Source: CAZFPA01 sp964520975 (GTDB lineage Bacteria > Bacillota > Negativicutes > Selenomonadales > Selenomonadaceae). From it: 26,248 nucleotides of DNA. The DNA lies in the NCBI GenBank assembly GCA_964520975.1, contig CAZFPA010000025.1:1-26248 (forward strand), given 5' to 3'. Positions 1-8,153 of the stretch are shown here, one piece after another. Numbering within the stretch: position 1 is the stretch's first letter; every line of letters begins with the position of its first letter. The notes beneath the pieces are model-generated. The model ran no database searches and was not told where the DNA came from. It worked only from the letters and a program-made list of their open reading frames with translations. The position numbers were made by a program, and so were the translations under genes.

Positions 1-21
1 CTAGGAGTGAATACGTATTCC

Positions 22-222
22 ATGATTACACCTGAACTTGTTTCGCGCATCAACGAGCTGGCACGAAAAAAACGTACTACCGGTCTTTCCCAGGAAGAAA
101 CTGCTGAACAGACCCGCTTGCGCCGCCTTTATCTGGATGACATCCGCGGTCAGCTCAAAAGTACGCTTGACCGTGTACATGTAATAGATAATCCTGTCTC
201 ACAAGGCAAAAAGCTTCATTGA
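22..222 (+). CDS. UPF0291/DUF896 family small protein
   Basis: A 66-residue protein beginning MITPELVSRINELARKKRT, which matches the conserved N-terminal helix of the DUF896/UPF0291 (YnzC-like) family: a short charged helical hairpin of unknown biochemical role found across Bacillota. The ATG at 22 fits the family start. A GTG at 7 in the same frame is possible but overlaps the AGGAG at 3-7 that would serve as ribosome binding site (spacing to the ATG is somewhat long, 14 bases). The frame is open to the window edge, so an upstream start outside the window cannot be excluded. It is followed by 171 bases of AT-rich intergenic DNA before the next gene, which has its own promoter, so it is not clearly in an operon with it. 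Confidence 0.85.
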   Translation: MITPELVSRINELARKKRTTGLSQEETAEQTRLRRLYLDDIRGQLKSTLDRVHVIDNPVSQGKKLH

Positions 223-296
223 ACGAACTCTGTTTTATAATTCAAATCGCAATTGCTAAAATTTTCAGTTTTTACGTTAAAAATGAAAAAATTCCA

Positions 297-325
297 TTGA
301 CAATTAGGACTTTCCTTCATATACT
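297..325 (+). promoter_or_regulatory. Sigma-A promoter of the carboxyltransferase gene
   Basis: TTGACA at 297-302 and TATACT at 320-325 with a 17-base spacer. This is a near-perfect vegetative promoter about 70 bases ahead of the start codon, and the best consensus match in the window. It suggests strong constitutive expression of the gene at 394. Confidence 0.8.
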
Positions 326-393
326 GGTAATAACTTCTACTGTTATATGGATAGAAACTCAATTTTTGCAAATTGGAAGGAGATATTCAAATC

Positions 394-1755
394 ATGGAGA
401 AAAAGCCTGTAAAAATCACCGAAACTGTCCTGCGCGACGCGCATCAGTCCCTGCTCGCCACCCGCATGCGTATCGAGGATATGCTGCCGCAGCTTGAGGC
501 ACTTGATAAGATTGGCTACAACGCCCTGGAAGCCTGGGGTGGCGCTACCTATGACAGCTGCCTGCGCTTCCTTGGTGAAGATCCCTGGGAACGCCTGGAC
601 ACACTGAAAGCACATCTGAAGACACCGATCCAGATGCTGCTGCGCGGTCAGAACCTGCTGGGCTACAACCATTATTCCGATGATGTTGTCCGGGCTTTTG
701 TTGCCAAGGCTTCAGAACATGGTGTTGGTGTATTCCGCATCTTCGATGCACTCAATGATGTCACGAATCTCAAAACGGCCATTGCGGCTGCACTGGCTGC
801 CAAGGAACATCCGCATGTACAGGGCTGTCTCGTCTACACCATCAGCCCCTACCACACGAACGAAACCTTCGTTGAGCTTGCGAAAAAGCTCGAGGAGATG
901 GGTGTACATTCCATTTGCATCAAGGACATGTCCGGCCTGCTCAAGCCTTATGTCGCTGAGGATCTTGTAAAGAAGCTCAAAGCTGCCGTTTCACTGCCAA
1001 TTGAGCTCCATACACATTACACGAGCGGCTTTGGCTCCATGACCTACCTCAAGGCAGTCGAGGCCGGCGTCGATATCATCGACTGCGCTCTCGCACCGTT
1101 TGCCTGCGATACCTCCCAGCCTTGTACCGAGACCATGATTGCTGCTCTCGAAGGAACAGATCGGGATACCGGTCTCGACCGCCAGGCTCTTACGCCGATC
1201 TCCAAGCATTTCCTCGGTGTCAAGAAACGCATCATGGACGAATTCAACCTCAAGGGCTATTTTGATGTAAATCCGAACGTACTGGATTTCCAGATCCCGG
1301 GCGGCATGCTTTCCAACCTTGCCAACCAGCTCAAGGAGCAGGGCATGGAAGACAAATACCAGGATCTGCTCGACGAGATGCCGCGTGTCCGCAAGGATCT
1401 CGGCTTCCCGCCGCTCGTTACACCATCCAGCCAGATCGTCGGCACCATGGCTACCTTCAACGTCATGATGGGCCAGCGCTACAAGATGGTTCCGCGTGAA
1501 TTCAAGGATCTGGCCCGCGGCAAGTTCGGCCATACGCCGGTTCCTGTCGACAAGGAATTCCTCCACTCCATCGGCATCAAGGACGAGGATATCATCACCG
1601 ATTGTGCAGCTGAGGATGCAAAAGCTGCTACGATGGCTGATTTCCGCAAAGAATTGACCGAAAAAGGCTATCCGAACGCATCGGAAGAGGACGTACTCTC
1701 CTATGCACTCTTCCCGCAGGTTGCCGAAGAGTTCTTCAGCACGCATCGTTCCTGA
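394..1755 (+). CDS. Pyruvate/oxaloacetate carboxyltransferase subunit without biotin domain (OadA / PycB / transcarboxylase 5S-like)
   Basis: A 453-residue cytoplasmic enzyme of the HMGL-like TIM-barrel carboxyltransferase family. It would move a carboxyl group between carboxybiotin and pyruvate/oxaloacetate. Visible signatures are ETVLRDAHQS near residues 10-19, the MLLRGQNLLGYNHY stretch at 81-94, the lysine in CIKDMSGLLKP (K177, the expected carbamylated metal ligand) and the HTH metal ligands H206/H208. The ATG at 394 is chosen because AAGGAGA lies about 10 bases upstream; a TTG at 373 in frame lies upstream of that site. The protein stops at FFSTHRS and lacks the Ala-Met-Lys-Met biotinyl domain that ends full-length OadA (about 590 residues), so biotin must be carried by a separate protein not in this window. 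It has its own promoter and terminator and appears monocistronic. Which of oxaloacetate decarboxylase, pyruvate carboxylase or transcarboxylase it serves cannot be decided from sequence. Confidence 0.9.
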   Translation: MEKKPVKITETVLRDAHQSLLATRMRIEDMLPQLEALDKIGYNALEAWGGATYDSCLRFLGEDPWERLDTLKAHLKTPIQMLLRGQNLLGYNHYSDDVVRAFVAKASEHGVGVFRIFDALNDVTNLKTAIAAALAAKEHPHVQGCLVYTISPYHTNETFVELAKKLEEMGVHSICIKDMSGLLKPYVAEDLVKKLKAAVSLPIELHTHYTSGFGSMTYLKAVEAGVDIIDCALAPFACDTSQPCTETMIAALEGTDRDTGLDRQALTPISKHFLGVKKRIMDEFNLKGYFDVNPNVLDFQIPGGMLSNLANQLKEQGMEDKYQDLLDEMPRVRKDLGFPPLVTPSSQIVGTMATFNVMMGQRYKMVPREFKDLARGKFGHTPVPVDKEFLHSIGIKDEDIITDCAAEDAKAATMADFRKELTEKGYPNASEEDVLSYALFPQVAEEFFSTHRS

Positions 1756-1772
1756 TTCACCGGTTATGAAAC

Positions 1773-1812
1773 AAGCAGGGCGCTTTCCTTTTAGGAAAGC
1801 GCCCTGCTTTAT
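1773..1812 (+). terminator. Terminator hairpin between convergent genes
   Basis: A perfect 17-bp inverted repeat (1773-1789 with 1793-1809) around a 3-base loop, followed by a short T stretch. It lies between the carboxyltransferase (+) and the nucleoside kinase (-) stop codons and could act in both directions, but the T run is better on the + strand. Confidence 0.85.
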
Positions 1813-1834
1813 CGTTTAGGGTCATTCGATTTGT

Positions 1835-3490
1835 TTATTCCTTGAAGAAGCATGACTTGCCGATGAATTCGCGCAGTATCGAGTTGTTCGGTACGTCCTC
1901 CTCTGCCTCAATATCATCGAAATACTTACAGAAATCCAGCATGCGCATTGCCCTTGCATATTCCGGCACATCCGGGCTTATGTTCTCCAGCAGCGGCACC
2001 GCATGTTTTTTCAGCATGCCCAGCTCATAAATGAGTGCGGAATTGAACATCGCATCGGCTTCCTCCTGATACGGGAAGATGTTCTTCTCCTCACCGGCCC
2101 GCACATCCGGCCACTGCCGGAAGGTCTTGAGCGCCGATGCGCCGCGGGTACGATAATCCCGTACCAGGCGGCGCAGGAAACGCGCATCGGTCGTAGGAAT
2201 ACGGTTATGCGCATCGATATTGAGCTGCGTAAGCGCACTCACGTAAATCTTGTATTTCATCTCGCGTGGAATCGCGCCTGTAAGCCGTTCATTCAGGCCA
2301 TGGATTCCCTCAACAATAATAGGCTGATGGGCTCCGACATGGATGGACTGATGACTGGTCCATTCCCGCTTGCCCGTCAGGAAATTATAGCGCGGCGTAA
2401 CCACCGAATCACCGGACAGCAGCCGGACCAGGTGCTCATTGAAAAGGCGGACATCCACCGCCTCCAGCGCCTCGAAATCGTATTCCCCACGCTCATTCTT
2501 CGGTGTCTTTTCCCGATTGTTGAAATAATCATCGAGTGATATCGAAACCGGCCGCACACCGTTCACGCAAAGCTGGATGCGCAGGCGCTGGGCAAAGGAA
2601 GTCTTTCCGGAGGAAGACGGCCCCGCGATGAGAACCAGGCGGATATTGTCATGCGAAACGATATGGTCGGCAATCTCAGCGATTCTCTTTTCATGCAGCG
2701 CTTCCGAGATGCGAATAATGTCGCCGATCTCGCCATGCCGGTTGTACTGATTCAGATCGGTCACATAGTCGCAGCTGAGTATCTCCGCCCAGCGCTTGGA
2801 CTCCGTAAAGATACCTGCAAGCTTCGGCTGCTTCTTCAGCGGCGGCACCTCATCGTATTTCGCACCAATCGGTGTCCGCAGCAGGACGCCGGCTCCATAG
2901 CTGTCGAGGGCAAATTTTCCCAGTTCCCCCGTCGTGGCGAGCATGGCACCATAAAGATAGTCATAATATTTCGCGCAGTAATAGATGCTGACCATTTCCT
3001 GCTCCAGCGCCGAAATAAGCCGGGCCTTCTCCGGATGGTTGACCGCCAAAAACATCTGCACCGCCTTTTCCCGTGGGAAGCTCTTCTTGAGGATTGGACG
3101 ATCCTCCGCGACGATCTCCCGCATGTGCGCTGCAATGGCCGCAACAAAGGCTTCATCAACGACCCTTTCCCGGGTACGCTGTATCTCGCAATAAATACCA
3201 TTACTGGCCGAAAAACGAACGATGACCTCGGCCTCCGGTTCTACTTCAAACACCGCCATAACGAGCAGAAAAATTACCGAGCGCCGGTAAATCCGCCGGC
3301 CGGTATCGGAGTCCATGCCAATAGGCTCGATGCTCTGGTACTTCCCTACCGGCATCTGCAGTCCCGCCACGATTCCATTGAGCTTGGCGGCCACGATCTT
3401 AGCCGGGTAATCCGGCTGCAGTTCCTGCATGACGGATGCCAGCGAAGCCGTCTCCGGGTATTCCTTTCCTGCATCCTTTGTTATGATCAT
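1835..3490 (-). CDS. Nucleoside kinase, uridine kinase/phosphoribulokinase family with N-terminal TGS/ThrRS-like region
   Basis: A 551-residue protein. The C-terminal half carries a P-loop LIAGPSSSGKTSFAQRL (G290-S298), and the following SISLDDYF and IIVEGIHGLN segments are typical of the uridine kinase/phosphoribulokinase fold, so it should phosphorylate a nucleoside or similar small hydroxyl substrate with ATP. The N-terminal about 270 residues resemble the TGS plus threonyl-tRNA-synthetase-like region found in the long bacterial members of this family; the exact substrate is unknown to me. The ATG at 3490 (MIITKDAG) is chosen over an upstream in-frame start because GGGAGG sits about 8 bases before it. 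A terminator-like hairpin ends immediately upstream of this ribosome binding site, leaving almost no room for a promoter between them. Confidence 0.85.
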   Translation of the reverse strand: MIITKDAGKEYPETASLASVMQELQPDYPAKIVAAKLNGIVAGLQMPVGKYQSIEPIGMDSDTGRRIYRRSVIFLLVMAVFEVEPEAEVIVRFSASNGIYCEIQRTRERVVDEAFVAAIAAHMREIVAEDRPILKKSFPREKAVQMFLAVNHPEKARLISALEQEMVSIYYCAKYYDYLYGAMLATTGELGKFALDSYGAGVLLRTPIGAKYDEVPPLKKQPKLAGIFTESKRWAEILSCDYVTDLNQYNRHGEIGDIIRISEALHEKRIAEIADHIVSHDNIRLVLIAGPSSSGKTSFAQRLRIQLCVNGVRPVSISLDDYFNNREKTPKNERGEYDFEALEAVDVRLFNEHLVRLLSGDSVVTPRYNFLTGKREWTSHQSIHVGAHQPIIVEGIHGLNERLTGAIPREMKYKIYVSALTQLNIDAHNRIPTTDARFLRRLVRDYRTRGASALKTFRQWPDVRAGEEKNIFPYQEEADAMFNSALIYELGMLKKHAVPLLENISPDVPEYARAMRMLDFCKYFDDIEAEEDVPNNSILREFIGKSCFFKE

Positions 3491-3505
3491 AACGATCCCT
3501 CCCAT

Positions 3506-3549
3506 AAAAAAACCCGAAAAAGCCGTCTTGCGACGCATGCTTTTCCGGG
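3506..3549 (-). terminator. Terminator downstream of the PiT gene, abutting the kinase ribosome binding site
   Basis: On the minus strand, CCCGGAAAAGC and GCTTTTTCGGG flank a CGTC/GACG inner stem with a small bulge, followed by seven Ts. It starts 7 bases after the phosphate transporter stop codon and the T run ends just ahead of GGGAGG of the kinase gene. Confidence 0.75.
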
Positions 3550-3556
3550 CTGTTCA

Positions 3557-4558
3557 TTATTTGGCAAAAACCCACAAAACAATCTGATATGCCACAGCCC
3601 CCATAAAAGCCGTGCATGGAATCGTGAGTACCCAGGCCACAAGCATCTGCTGGGCTACACCCCAGCGGACAGCCCGAATACGCTTTGCTGCGCCTACACC
3701 CATGATAGAACCAGAAACCACGTGAGTCGTGCTGACCGGCAGGTGCAGCAGCGTGGCCGTAAAGATGACAATGGACGAGTTCAAATCCGCGGCAAACCCA
3801 CTGATTGGCTCCAGCTTAAAGATCTTTCCGCCAATGGTCTTGATGATTTTCCAGCCACCAACAGCGGTACCGAATGCCATCGCTGTCGCTGCCAGTACCT
3901 TTACATAATCCGGTACCTCGAAGGCATCAATATAGCCGCCAGAAAGCAACGCGAGTGTAATGATACCCATCGATTTCTGCGCATCATTGGAACCGTGGGA
4001 AAACGCCATCATCGCTGCGGAAACAAGCTGCAGCTTTTTAAAGCGATGATTGAGCGACGATGGACTAAAACGGCCAAAAATCAAGAACAGCAGTGTCATA
4101 ATCACGCCGCCGGTTGCAATACCAATGACCGGTGAAGCCACCAGGGACAGAACGATCTTACCAATCCCATAGAAATTGAGTCCGTCCGGACCGGTCGAAA
4201 CCAGCATTGCACCAATGATACCACCGACCAGCGCATGGGATGAACTGCTCGGCAACGCCACATACCAGGTCAGCAGATTCCAGATAATTGCCCCAGACAA
4301 AGCCGCGATGATGATATGCTCATCGATATGGCCCGCTGACTTTACAATATCACTGCCGATAGTCTTCGCAACACCGGTACTGTACATCGCACCAGCAAAG
4401 TTCAGTATAGCAGCCATGATAATGGCCTCGCTCGGACGGATCGCCCGCGTCGATACCGATGTGGCAATAGCATTTGCCGTATCATGGAAGCCATTGATGA
4501 AGTCAAAAACAAGTGCTAATCCTATAACTGTAAAAATCAATAATTGAATCTCAGGCAT
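3557..4558 (-). CDS. pit: Inorganic phosphate transporter, PiT family
   Basis: A 333-residue integral membrane protein of the PiT (PitA) low-affinity phosphate permease family, importing phosphate or metal-phosphate by ion symport. The two duplicated signature segments are visible: FDFINGFHDTANAIATS near residues 19-35 and FSHGSNDAQKSMGIIT in the middle, together with GGIIGAMLV and the PVSTTHVVSGSIMGVG segment near the C-terminus. About 9-10 hydrophobic segments are evident. The start ATG overlaps the stop of the upstream DUF47 gene (ATGCCTGA, 8 bases), indicating translational coupling. DUF47-PiT pairs are a standard arrangement, which supports the call. Whether the coupling ion is H+ or Na+ cannot be read from the sequence. 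Confidence 0.93.
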   Translation of the reverse strand: MPEIQLLIFTVIGLALVFDFINGFHDTANAIATSVSTRAIRPSEAIIMAAILNFAGAMYSTGVAKTIGSDIVKSAGHIDEHIIIAALSGAIIWNLLTWYVALPSSSSHALVGGIIGAMLVSTGPDGLNFYGIGKIVLSLVASPVIGIATGGVIMTLLFLIFGRFSPSSLNHRFKKLQLVSAAMMAFSHGSNDAQKSMGIITLALLSGGYIDAFEVPDYVKVLAATAMAFGTAVGGWKIIKTIGGKIFKLEPISGFAADLNSSIVIFTATLLHLPVSTTHVVSGSIMGVGAAKRIRAVRWGVAQQMLVAWVLTIPCTAFMGAVAYQIVLWVFAK

Positions 4559-5177
4559 ATTTCATTACCACGCCTCTGATCATATCAGACACATCCTCAC
4601 AATGATCCAATGTATCCTCCAGATATTCGAGAACATCCTTCCATTTGATGAGCTCGATAGGGTCCTTTACCTGATCGAACAGAAAGGCCACCTCATGACG
4701 GTAGACTCGATCGCCTTCACTTTCCAGCTTGCCGATCTTATGCGTTGCTGCCAGGATCTGTGCCTGGTTTTTCTTGATATCCTTGAGAAGAGAAAACGCC
4801 TTGATGATCTCCTCTGTACACTCAATGAGCAGTTTCGTGAGCAAAACCGCGCCTTCCTTCGGCTGCCCCGTACGATACATGACAATGCGCTGCAATGTCC
4901 CCTGCAAAAAATCCACTCCGTCATCCAGACCATTTGCCAACGCGTAGATATCCTCGCGATCGATTGGCGTAATAAATGTCTGGTTCAACTTATCAATGAT
5001 TTTATCGTTCACAATATCGGCTTCGTGCTCCAGATCGATGATTTCCCGCATCTTCGCCTCTGCCTTACTGTAATCCACCATGACCTCATCCATCATTAAA
5101 GCGCCCTTGTAAAAAAAGCTCGCACTTTCAACGAATAAATCAAAGAACTCCGTATCTTTGCGCTTAAAATTGAACAT
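4551..5177 (-). CDS. DUF47 / PhoU-like phosphate transport regulator
   Basis: A 208-residue, mostly helical cytoplasmic protein with the heptad-rich pattern of the DUF47 (TIGR00153, PhoU-like) family: MFNFKRKDTEFFDLF at the start, IIDLEHEADIVNDKI and the repeated LESEGDRVYRHEVAFLF in the second half, where the acidic E..D motifs bind metal in PhoU relatives. These proteins accompany PiT permeases and are thought to modulate them. The ATG at 5177 is preceded by GGGGAGG at good spacing; an upstream ATG at 5198 precedes that site and is rejected. It is the first gene of the two-gene phosphate operon and is followed by pit with an 8-base overlap. Confidence 0.9.
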   Translation of the reverse strand: MFNFKRKDTEFFDLFVESASFFYKGALMMDEVMVDYSKAEAKMREIIDLEHEADIVNDKIIDKLNQTFITPIDREDIYALANGLDDGVDFLQGTLQRIVMYRTGQPKEGAVLLTKLLIECTEEIIKAFSLLKDIKKNQAQILAATHKIGKLESEGDRVYRHEVAFLFDQVKDPIELIKWKDVLEYLEDTLDHCEDVSDMIRGVVMKYA

Positions 5178-5230
5178 AGCGTCCTCCCCGAACTGCATTT
5201 TTTGCTATATTTTTCTATATGTACAAATTT

Positions 5231-5259
5231 ACTATAGCATTATTTCGCCAATTCCACAA
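5231..5259 (-). promoter_or_regulatory. Promoter of the DUF47-pit operon
   Basis: On the minus strand TTGTGG (5259-5254) and TATAGT (5236-5231) with a 17-base spacer, about 55 bases upstream of the DUF47 start. No clear Pho-box direct repeats were seen. Confidence 0.6.
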
Positions 5260-5295
5260 TATAATTTTACCTGATTTCCGCCAATTTAAAAAGCA

Positions 5296-5340
5296 CAAAA
5301 AAGGAAAGGATTTTCGTCCGTTTAACGAATACCCTTTCCT
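5296..5340 (-). terminator. Terminator of the aminotransferase gene
   Basis: On the minus strand AGGAAAGG...TTCGT and ACGAA...CCTTTCCT form a long imperfect stem ending in a run of Ts, 16 bases past the aminotransferase stop codon. Confidence 0.8.
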
Positions 5341-5356
5341 CTGATTTGTTACATAA

Positions 5357-6607
5357 TTACTTGTTTTCGACGAAATTCATGGCATTCAGCACCTTTTGTG
5401 CCATGCCCTTCATCTTCGCTGCCGGAACTGCACAAACGGCAATACGCACGCCGAGCTTGAGCGGTACGGCGAAAATCAGGTCATCGTGCAGCTTGTTGCA
5501 GACAGCCTTCGGATCACTGGAAGGAATCGAAAGGAAGAAGCCCGCCTTATACGGCAATGCCTTAAGGCCACAGCCCTGCGCTTCCTGCATGAAGATCGCC
5601 GCCCGGTCCCGGATCATCTGGTAGTAAGCGGCACGCTCCGCCTCAAACTGCTGCAGCAGTGCCTTATCCTGCTGAATCTGCGTAAGCACGGTCATTGCGC
5701 CACGATTGATATTCGACCAGGTAGCACGGCTCGTGAACTTGTTTACATTCGCGAATTCATCAATGACTTCCTTGCTGGAAGAAAGACCGATGATCGCGCC
5801 GGTACGCTGCCCATACATGGTATAGCCCTTGGACATGCTGAATGCAAACATTGTGAGGATATTCGCCGGCAGGTTGCCGAACTGTTTCATGAAACGGCGC
5901 GTCTCATTCTTCTCACCCGCATAATCGATATAAGCAATATCTACAAGGATACTGATTTTCTTTGTGCCGGATTTCGCCTGCGTCCTGCACACATCGAGCA
6001 CCTGCTCCCAGTCATGCTCTGAAAGGCTGTAGCCCGTAGGATTATGTGCTGGTGTGTTGATGATGATGAGCAGGGAATCCTGTACCTTCAGGAGTTCCTC
6101 TACTTTATCCGTAAAAGAACGGATATTGAAATTCTGTGCTTCATCAAAAAGCGTATACGTCGCCAGCTTGCGGCCGGCTTCCTGACAAAGAACATTGTAC
6201 GGGCCCCAGAACCAATCAGCGGTAAGCACCTGATCGCCCCGCTCGGAATAGTTTGCAATGGCATGATGGATGGCACCTGTGCCACCTGCGGTAGCCACCG
6301 AGGCATAGTAGCCTTCCGGCTTCTGATCCGCAAAGGTCAGGTCCACAACTGCGTCCAGATACCCCGGCAGACCCGAAATCGGTGCATAGGCAATGCAGTC
6401 ACTGATCGGCAAAGCCCGGAATACCTTTTCCATTGTAGGAATACAGGCCAGCTTTTCTGCATCATCAAGAATTGCCCCAATCGTCGCATTCGTCACTTTG
6501 GCCGCGCCAAATTTCTTTGCTGCCTCATTCGCTGCGCCGCTCGCGCCAAAAATTGCATCGTTCAGCATCTTTCCCTGGGCATGAGATGCCGCCATTGTAG
6601 TCGTCAT
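5357..6607 (-). CDS. PLP-dependent aminotransferase class I/II (aspartate/aromatic type)
   Basis: A 416-residue fold-type I aminotransferase, which would transfer an amino group between an amino acid and a 2-oxo acid using pyridoxal phosphate. Visible landmarks: GGTGAIHHAI (108-117) in the cofactor phosphate region, NTPAHNPTG (184-192) with the conserved Asn, DIAYIDYAG (223-231) with Asp and Tyr that contact the pyridine ring, and SMSKGYTMYGQRTG (257-270) with Schiff-base lysine K260 and R268. The ATG at 6607 is used because AAGGAGG lies 9 bases upstream; an in-frame TTG at 6613 is too near that site. It stands as a single gene with its own promoter and terminator, next to aspartate kinase but separated from it by a terminator. 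Substrate (aspartate, tyrosine or other) is not determined. Confidence 0.88.
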   Translation of the reverse strand: MTTTMAASHAQGKMLNDAIFGASGAANEAAKKFGAAKVTNATIGAILDDAEKLACIPTMEKVFRALPISDCIAYAPISGLPGYLDAVVDLTFADQKPEGYYASVATAGGTGAIHHAIANYSERGDQVLTADWFWGPYNVLCQEAGRKLATYTLFDEAQNFNIRSFTDKVEELLKVQDSLLIIINTPAHNPTGYSLSEHDWEQVLDVCRTQAKSGTKKISILVDIAYIDYAGEKNETRRFMKQFGNLPANILTMFAFSMSKGYTMYGQRTGAIIGLSSSKEVIDEFANVNKFTSRATWSNINRGAMTVLTQIQQDKALLQQFEAERAAYYQMIRDRAAIFMQEAQGCGLKALPYKAGFFLSIPSSDPKAVCNKLHDDLIFAVPLKLGVRIAVCAVPAAKMKGMAQKVLNAMNFVENK

Positions 6608-6653
6608 ATCCAATATCCTCCTTAAACATTAAACACTCAATCAAAGTTCACCT

Positions 6654-6681
6654 ATTATATTCTTGCTTTTCAGGATGTTTC
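6654..6681 (-). promoter_or_regulatory. Promoter of the aminotransferase gene
   Basis: On the minus strand a perfect TATAAT (6659-6654) with a weak GAAACA at 6681-6676 (16-base spacer), about 45 bases upstream of the ATG. A small CAGGA/TCCTG dyad overlaps the -35 region. Confidence 0.55.
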
Positions 6682-6702
6682 CTGCCAAACAACTCATGTA
6701 TA

Positions 6703-6735
6703 CAAAATGCAGGAGGCCGCATTTGCGGCCTCCTG
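6703..6735 (-). terminator. Terminator of aspartate kinase gene
   Basis: An 11-bp perfect GC-rich stem (6710-6720 with 6725-6735, loop of 4) immediately after the lysC stop codon on the minus strand, followed by a short T-rich stretch. Confidence 0.75.
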
Positions 6736-6741
6736 TGCTCC

Positions 6742-7971
6742 TCATTTCTGAGGGAAGAATTCATCATGAATCGCATTGACTGCCTCTTTGAGCTGTGCGC
6801 CCTTGATGAGACAGGAAATGCTGATTTCGGAAGTGCTGATGACATCGATATTGATACCAGCCTTCGAAAGCGCGCCAAACATGCGCGACGCAATACCCGG
6901 GTTGCCGAGCATACCCGCACCGACAATAGATACTTTCGCTACATCCTCTTCAATGAGCACGGCGATCGCGTTGAGCTGGTCCGCAACCGTATCAACGATT
7001 TTCTTGGCCTGGGAAAGATCATCGCTCGCTACGGTGAATACCATATCCGTGACATTCTTTTCAATGTTGCGGATGCTCTGCACAATCATATCGACATCGA
7101 CATTTGCCTCAGCCAGTGCCGAGAAAATCGAATGCGCAATGCCCGGATTGTTCGGTACACCGAGAACAGCGATCTTGGCTACTTTATCATCATGCGCTAC
7201 GCCCCGGATTACAAAATCTTTTTCTTCCATTGTATAAGCCTCCCTAATCATTGTTCCTGGTTTCGTCGTAAAAGTTGAACGTACATGGATAGGAATATTG
7301 AAGTACTTGCCCATCTCTACGGAACGCGGCTGCATTACGCCTGCGCCGAGCCGGGCCATCTCCAGCATCTCGTTATAGGTAATTTCCTTCATGCGGCGCG
7401 CGCCTTTGACGATGCGCGGATCAGCCGAATAGATACCATCGACATCGGTAAAGATCTCACAGCTGTCGGCCTTCAGTGCTCCGGCCAGTGCGACAGCCGA
7501 GGTATCCGAGCCGCCACGTCCCAGCGTGACCGGGTCGCCCTTTTCATCACAGCCCTGGAAGCCTGCGACAACGACGATCTTTCCCTTATCGAGCTCTTTA
7601 TGAACACGTGCCGGCTTGATATCAATGATTTTCCCCTTGGTGTGCACGGAGTTCGTGCGCATGCCGACCATCGGCCCCGTCAGGGAAATCGCCTTCTGCC
7701 CCAGGGACTTGAAGGCCATGGTCAACAGAGCAATGGAAACCTGCTCACCTGTCGTCAGCAGCATATCCATTTCCCGGGTATACTGATACGGATTCTTTGT
7801 TACGCCCTTGGCAAGCTCGATGAGCTCGTCCGTCGTATCTCCCATTGCCGATACAACCATAACAATCTGGTCTCCCGGCTTCTTTTCATCCAGAATCCGT
7901 TTTGCGACGGCCATAATCTTCTCAGTACTGCCAACTGAAGAACCGCCAAATTTTTTTACAATCAGAGCCAT
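6742..7971 (-). CDS. lysC: Aspartate kinase, monofunctional
   Basis: A 409-residue aspartokinase, catalysing ATP-dependent phosphorylation of L-aspartate, the first step toward lysine, threonine, methionine and diaminopimelate. The amino-acid-kinase motif KKFGGSSVGS is at residues 6-15; TLGRGGSDTSAVALA and EIFTDVDGIYSADPRIV are the usual nucleotide and substrate segments; the last about 150 residues form two ACT domains (IAVLGVPNNPGIAHSIFSAL and VSIVGAGMLGNPGIASRMF), the site of allosteric feedback. Length matches monofunctional LysC of Bacillus type. The ATG at 7971 is chosen because MALIVKKFGG is the family start and AGGGGG precedes it. A TATAAT promoter lies about 120 bases upstream; the leader of about 110 bases is too short and lacks the motifs of a lysine riboswitch. 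Confidence 0.95.
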   Translation of the reverse strand: MALIVKKFGGSSVGSTEKIMAVAKRILDEKKPGDQIVMVVSAMGDTTDELIELAKGVTKNPYQYTREMDMLLTTGEQVSIALLTMAFKSLGQKAISLTGPMVGMRTNSVHTKGKIIDIKPARVHKELDKGKIVVVAGFQGCDEKGDPVTLGRGGSDTSAVALAGALKADSCEIFTDVDGIYSADPRIVKGARRMKEITYNEMLEMARLGAGVMQPRSVEMGKYFNIPIHVRSTFTTKPGTMIREAYTMEEKDFVIRGVAHDDKVAKIAVLGVPNNPGIAHSIFSALAEANVDVDMIVQSIRNIEKNVTDMVFTVASDDLSQAKKIVDTVADQLNAIAVLIEEDVAKVSIVGAGMLGNPGIASRMFGALSKAGINIDVISTSEISISCLIKGAQLKEAVNAIHDEFFPQK

Positions 7972-8089
7972 GATTCTCCCCCTAAACTCAAATAGCAAAT
8001 GTTTCGCGGAATTTCGCCCAAGCGGTACATTTTCCTTCTGCAAAAGACATTTGTTACAAAATTATTTTAAATAAGCTCAATTAGGTTAT

Positions 8090-8118
8090 ATTATACAAGA
8101 ATTTCATGTCTACGTCTA
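8090..8118 (-). promoter_or_regulatory. Promoter of lysC
   Basis: On the minus strand TAGACG (8118-8113), 17-base spacer, perfect TATAAT (8095-8090). The predicted leader is about 110 bases. Together with the divergent uracil permease leader this accounts for the 363-base gene-free stretch 7972-8334. Confidence 0.6.
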
Positions 8119-8153
8119 TACAAAATAACAAATTAATAATGTAAAGATAGATA

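Noticed and set aside
223..296. Terminator after the DUF896 gene
   Set aside because: Only A/T-rich self-complementary stretches (for example around GCAATTGC and TTTTTA/TAAAAA) are seen; no stable GC-containing stem with a T run.
2651..4135. Long open frame of 494 codons on the + strand
   Set aside because: It lies antisense over the nucleoside kinase and PiT genes, both of which have clear family motifs and ribosome binding sites; its translation has no recognisable domain and is rich in His/Arg/Asn as expected of a shadow frame.
6672..6685. CAGGA/TCCTG dyad upstream of the aminotransferase gene
   Set aside because: Only a 5-bp arm with a 4-base centre; too short to call an operator without comparative data.
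7972..8083. Lysine riboswitch in the lysC leader
   Set aside because: The leader from the predicted start site is only about 110 bases, shorter than a lysine aptamer, and none of its conserved blocks nor a terminator before lysC is visible.
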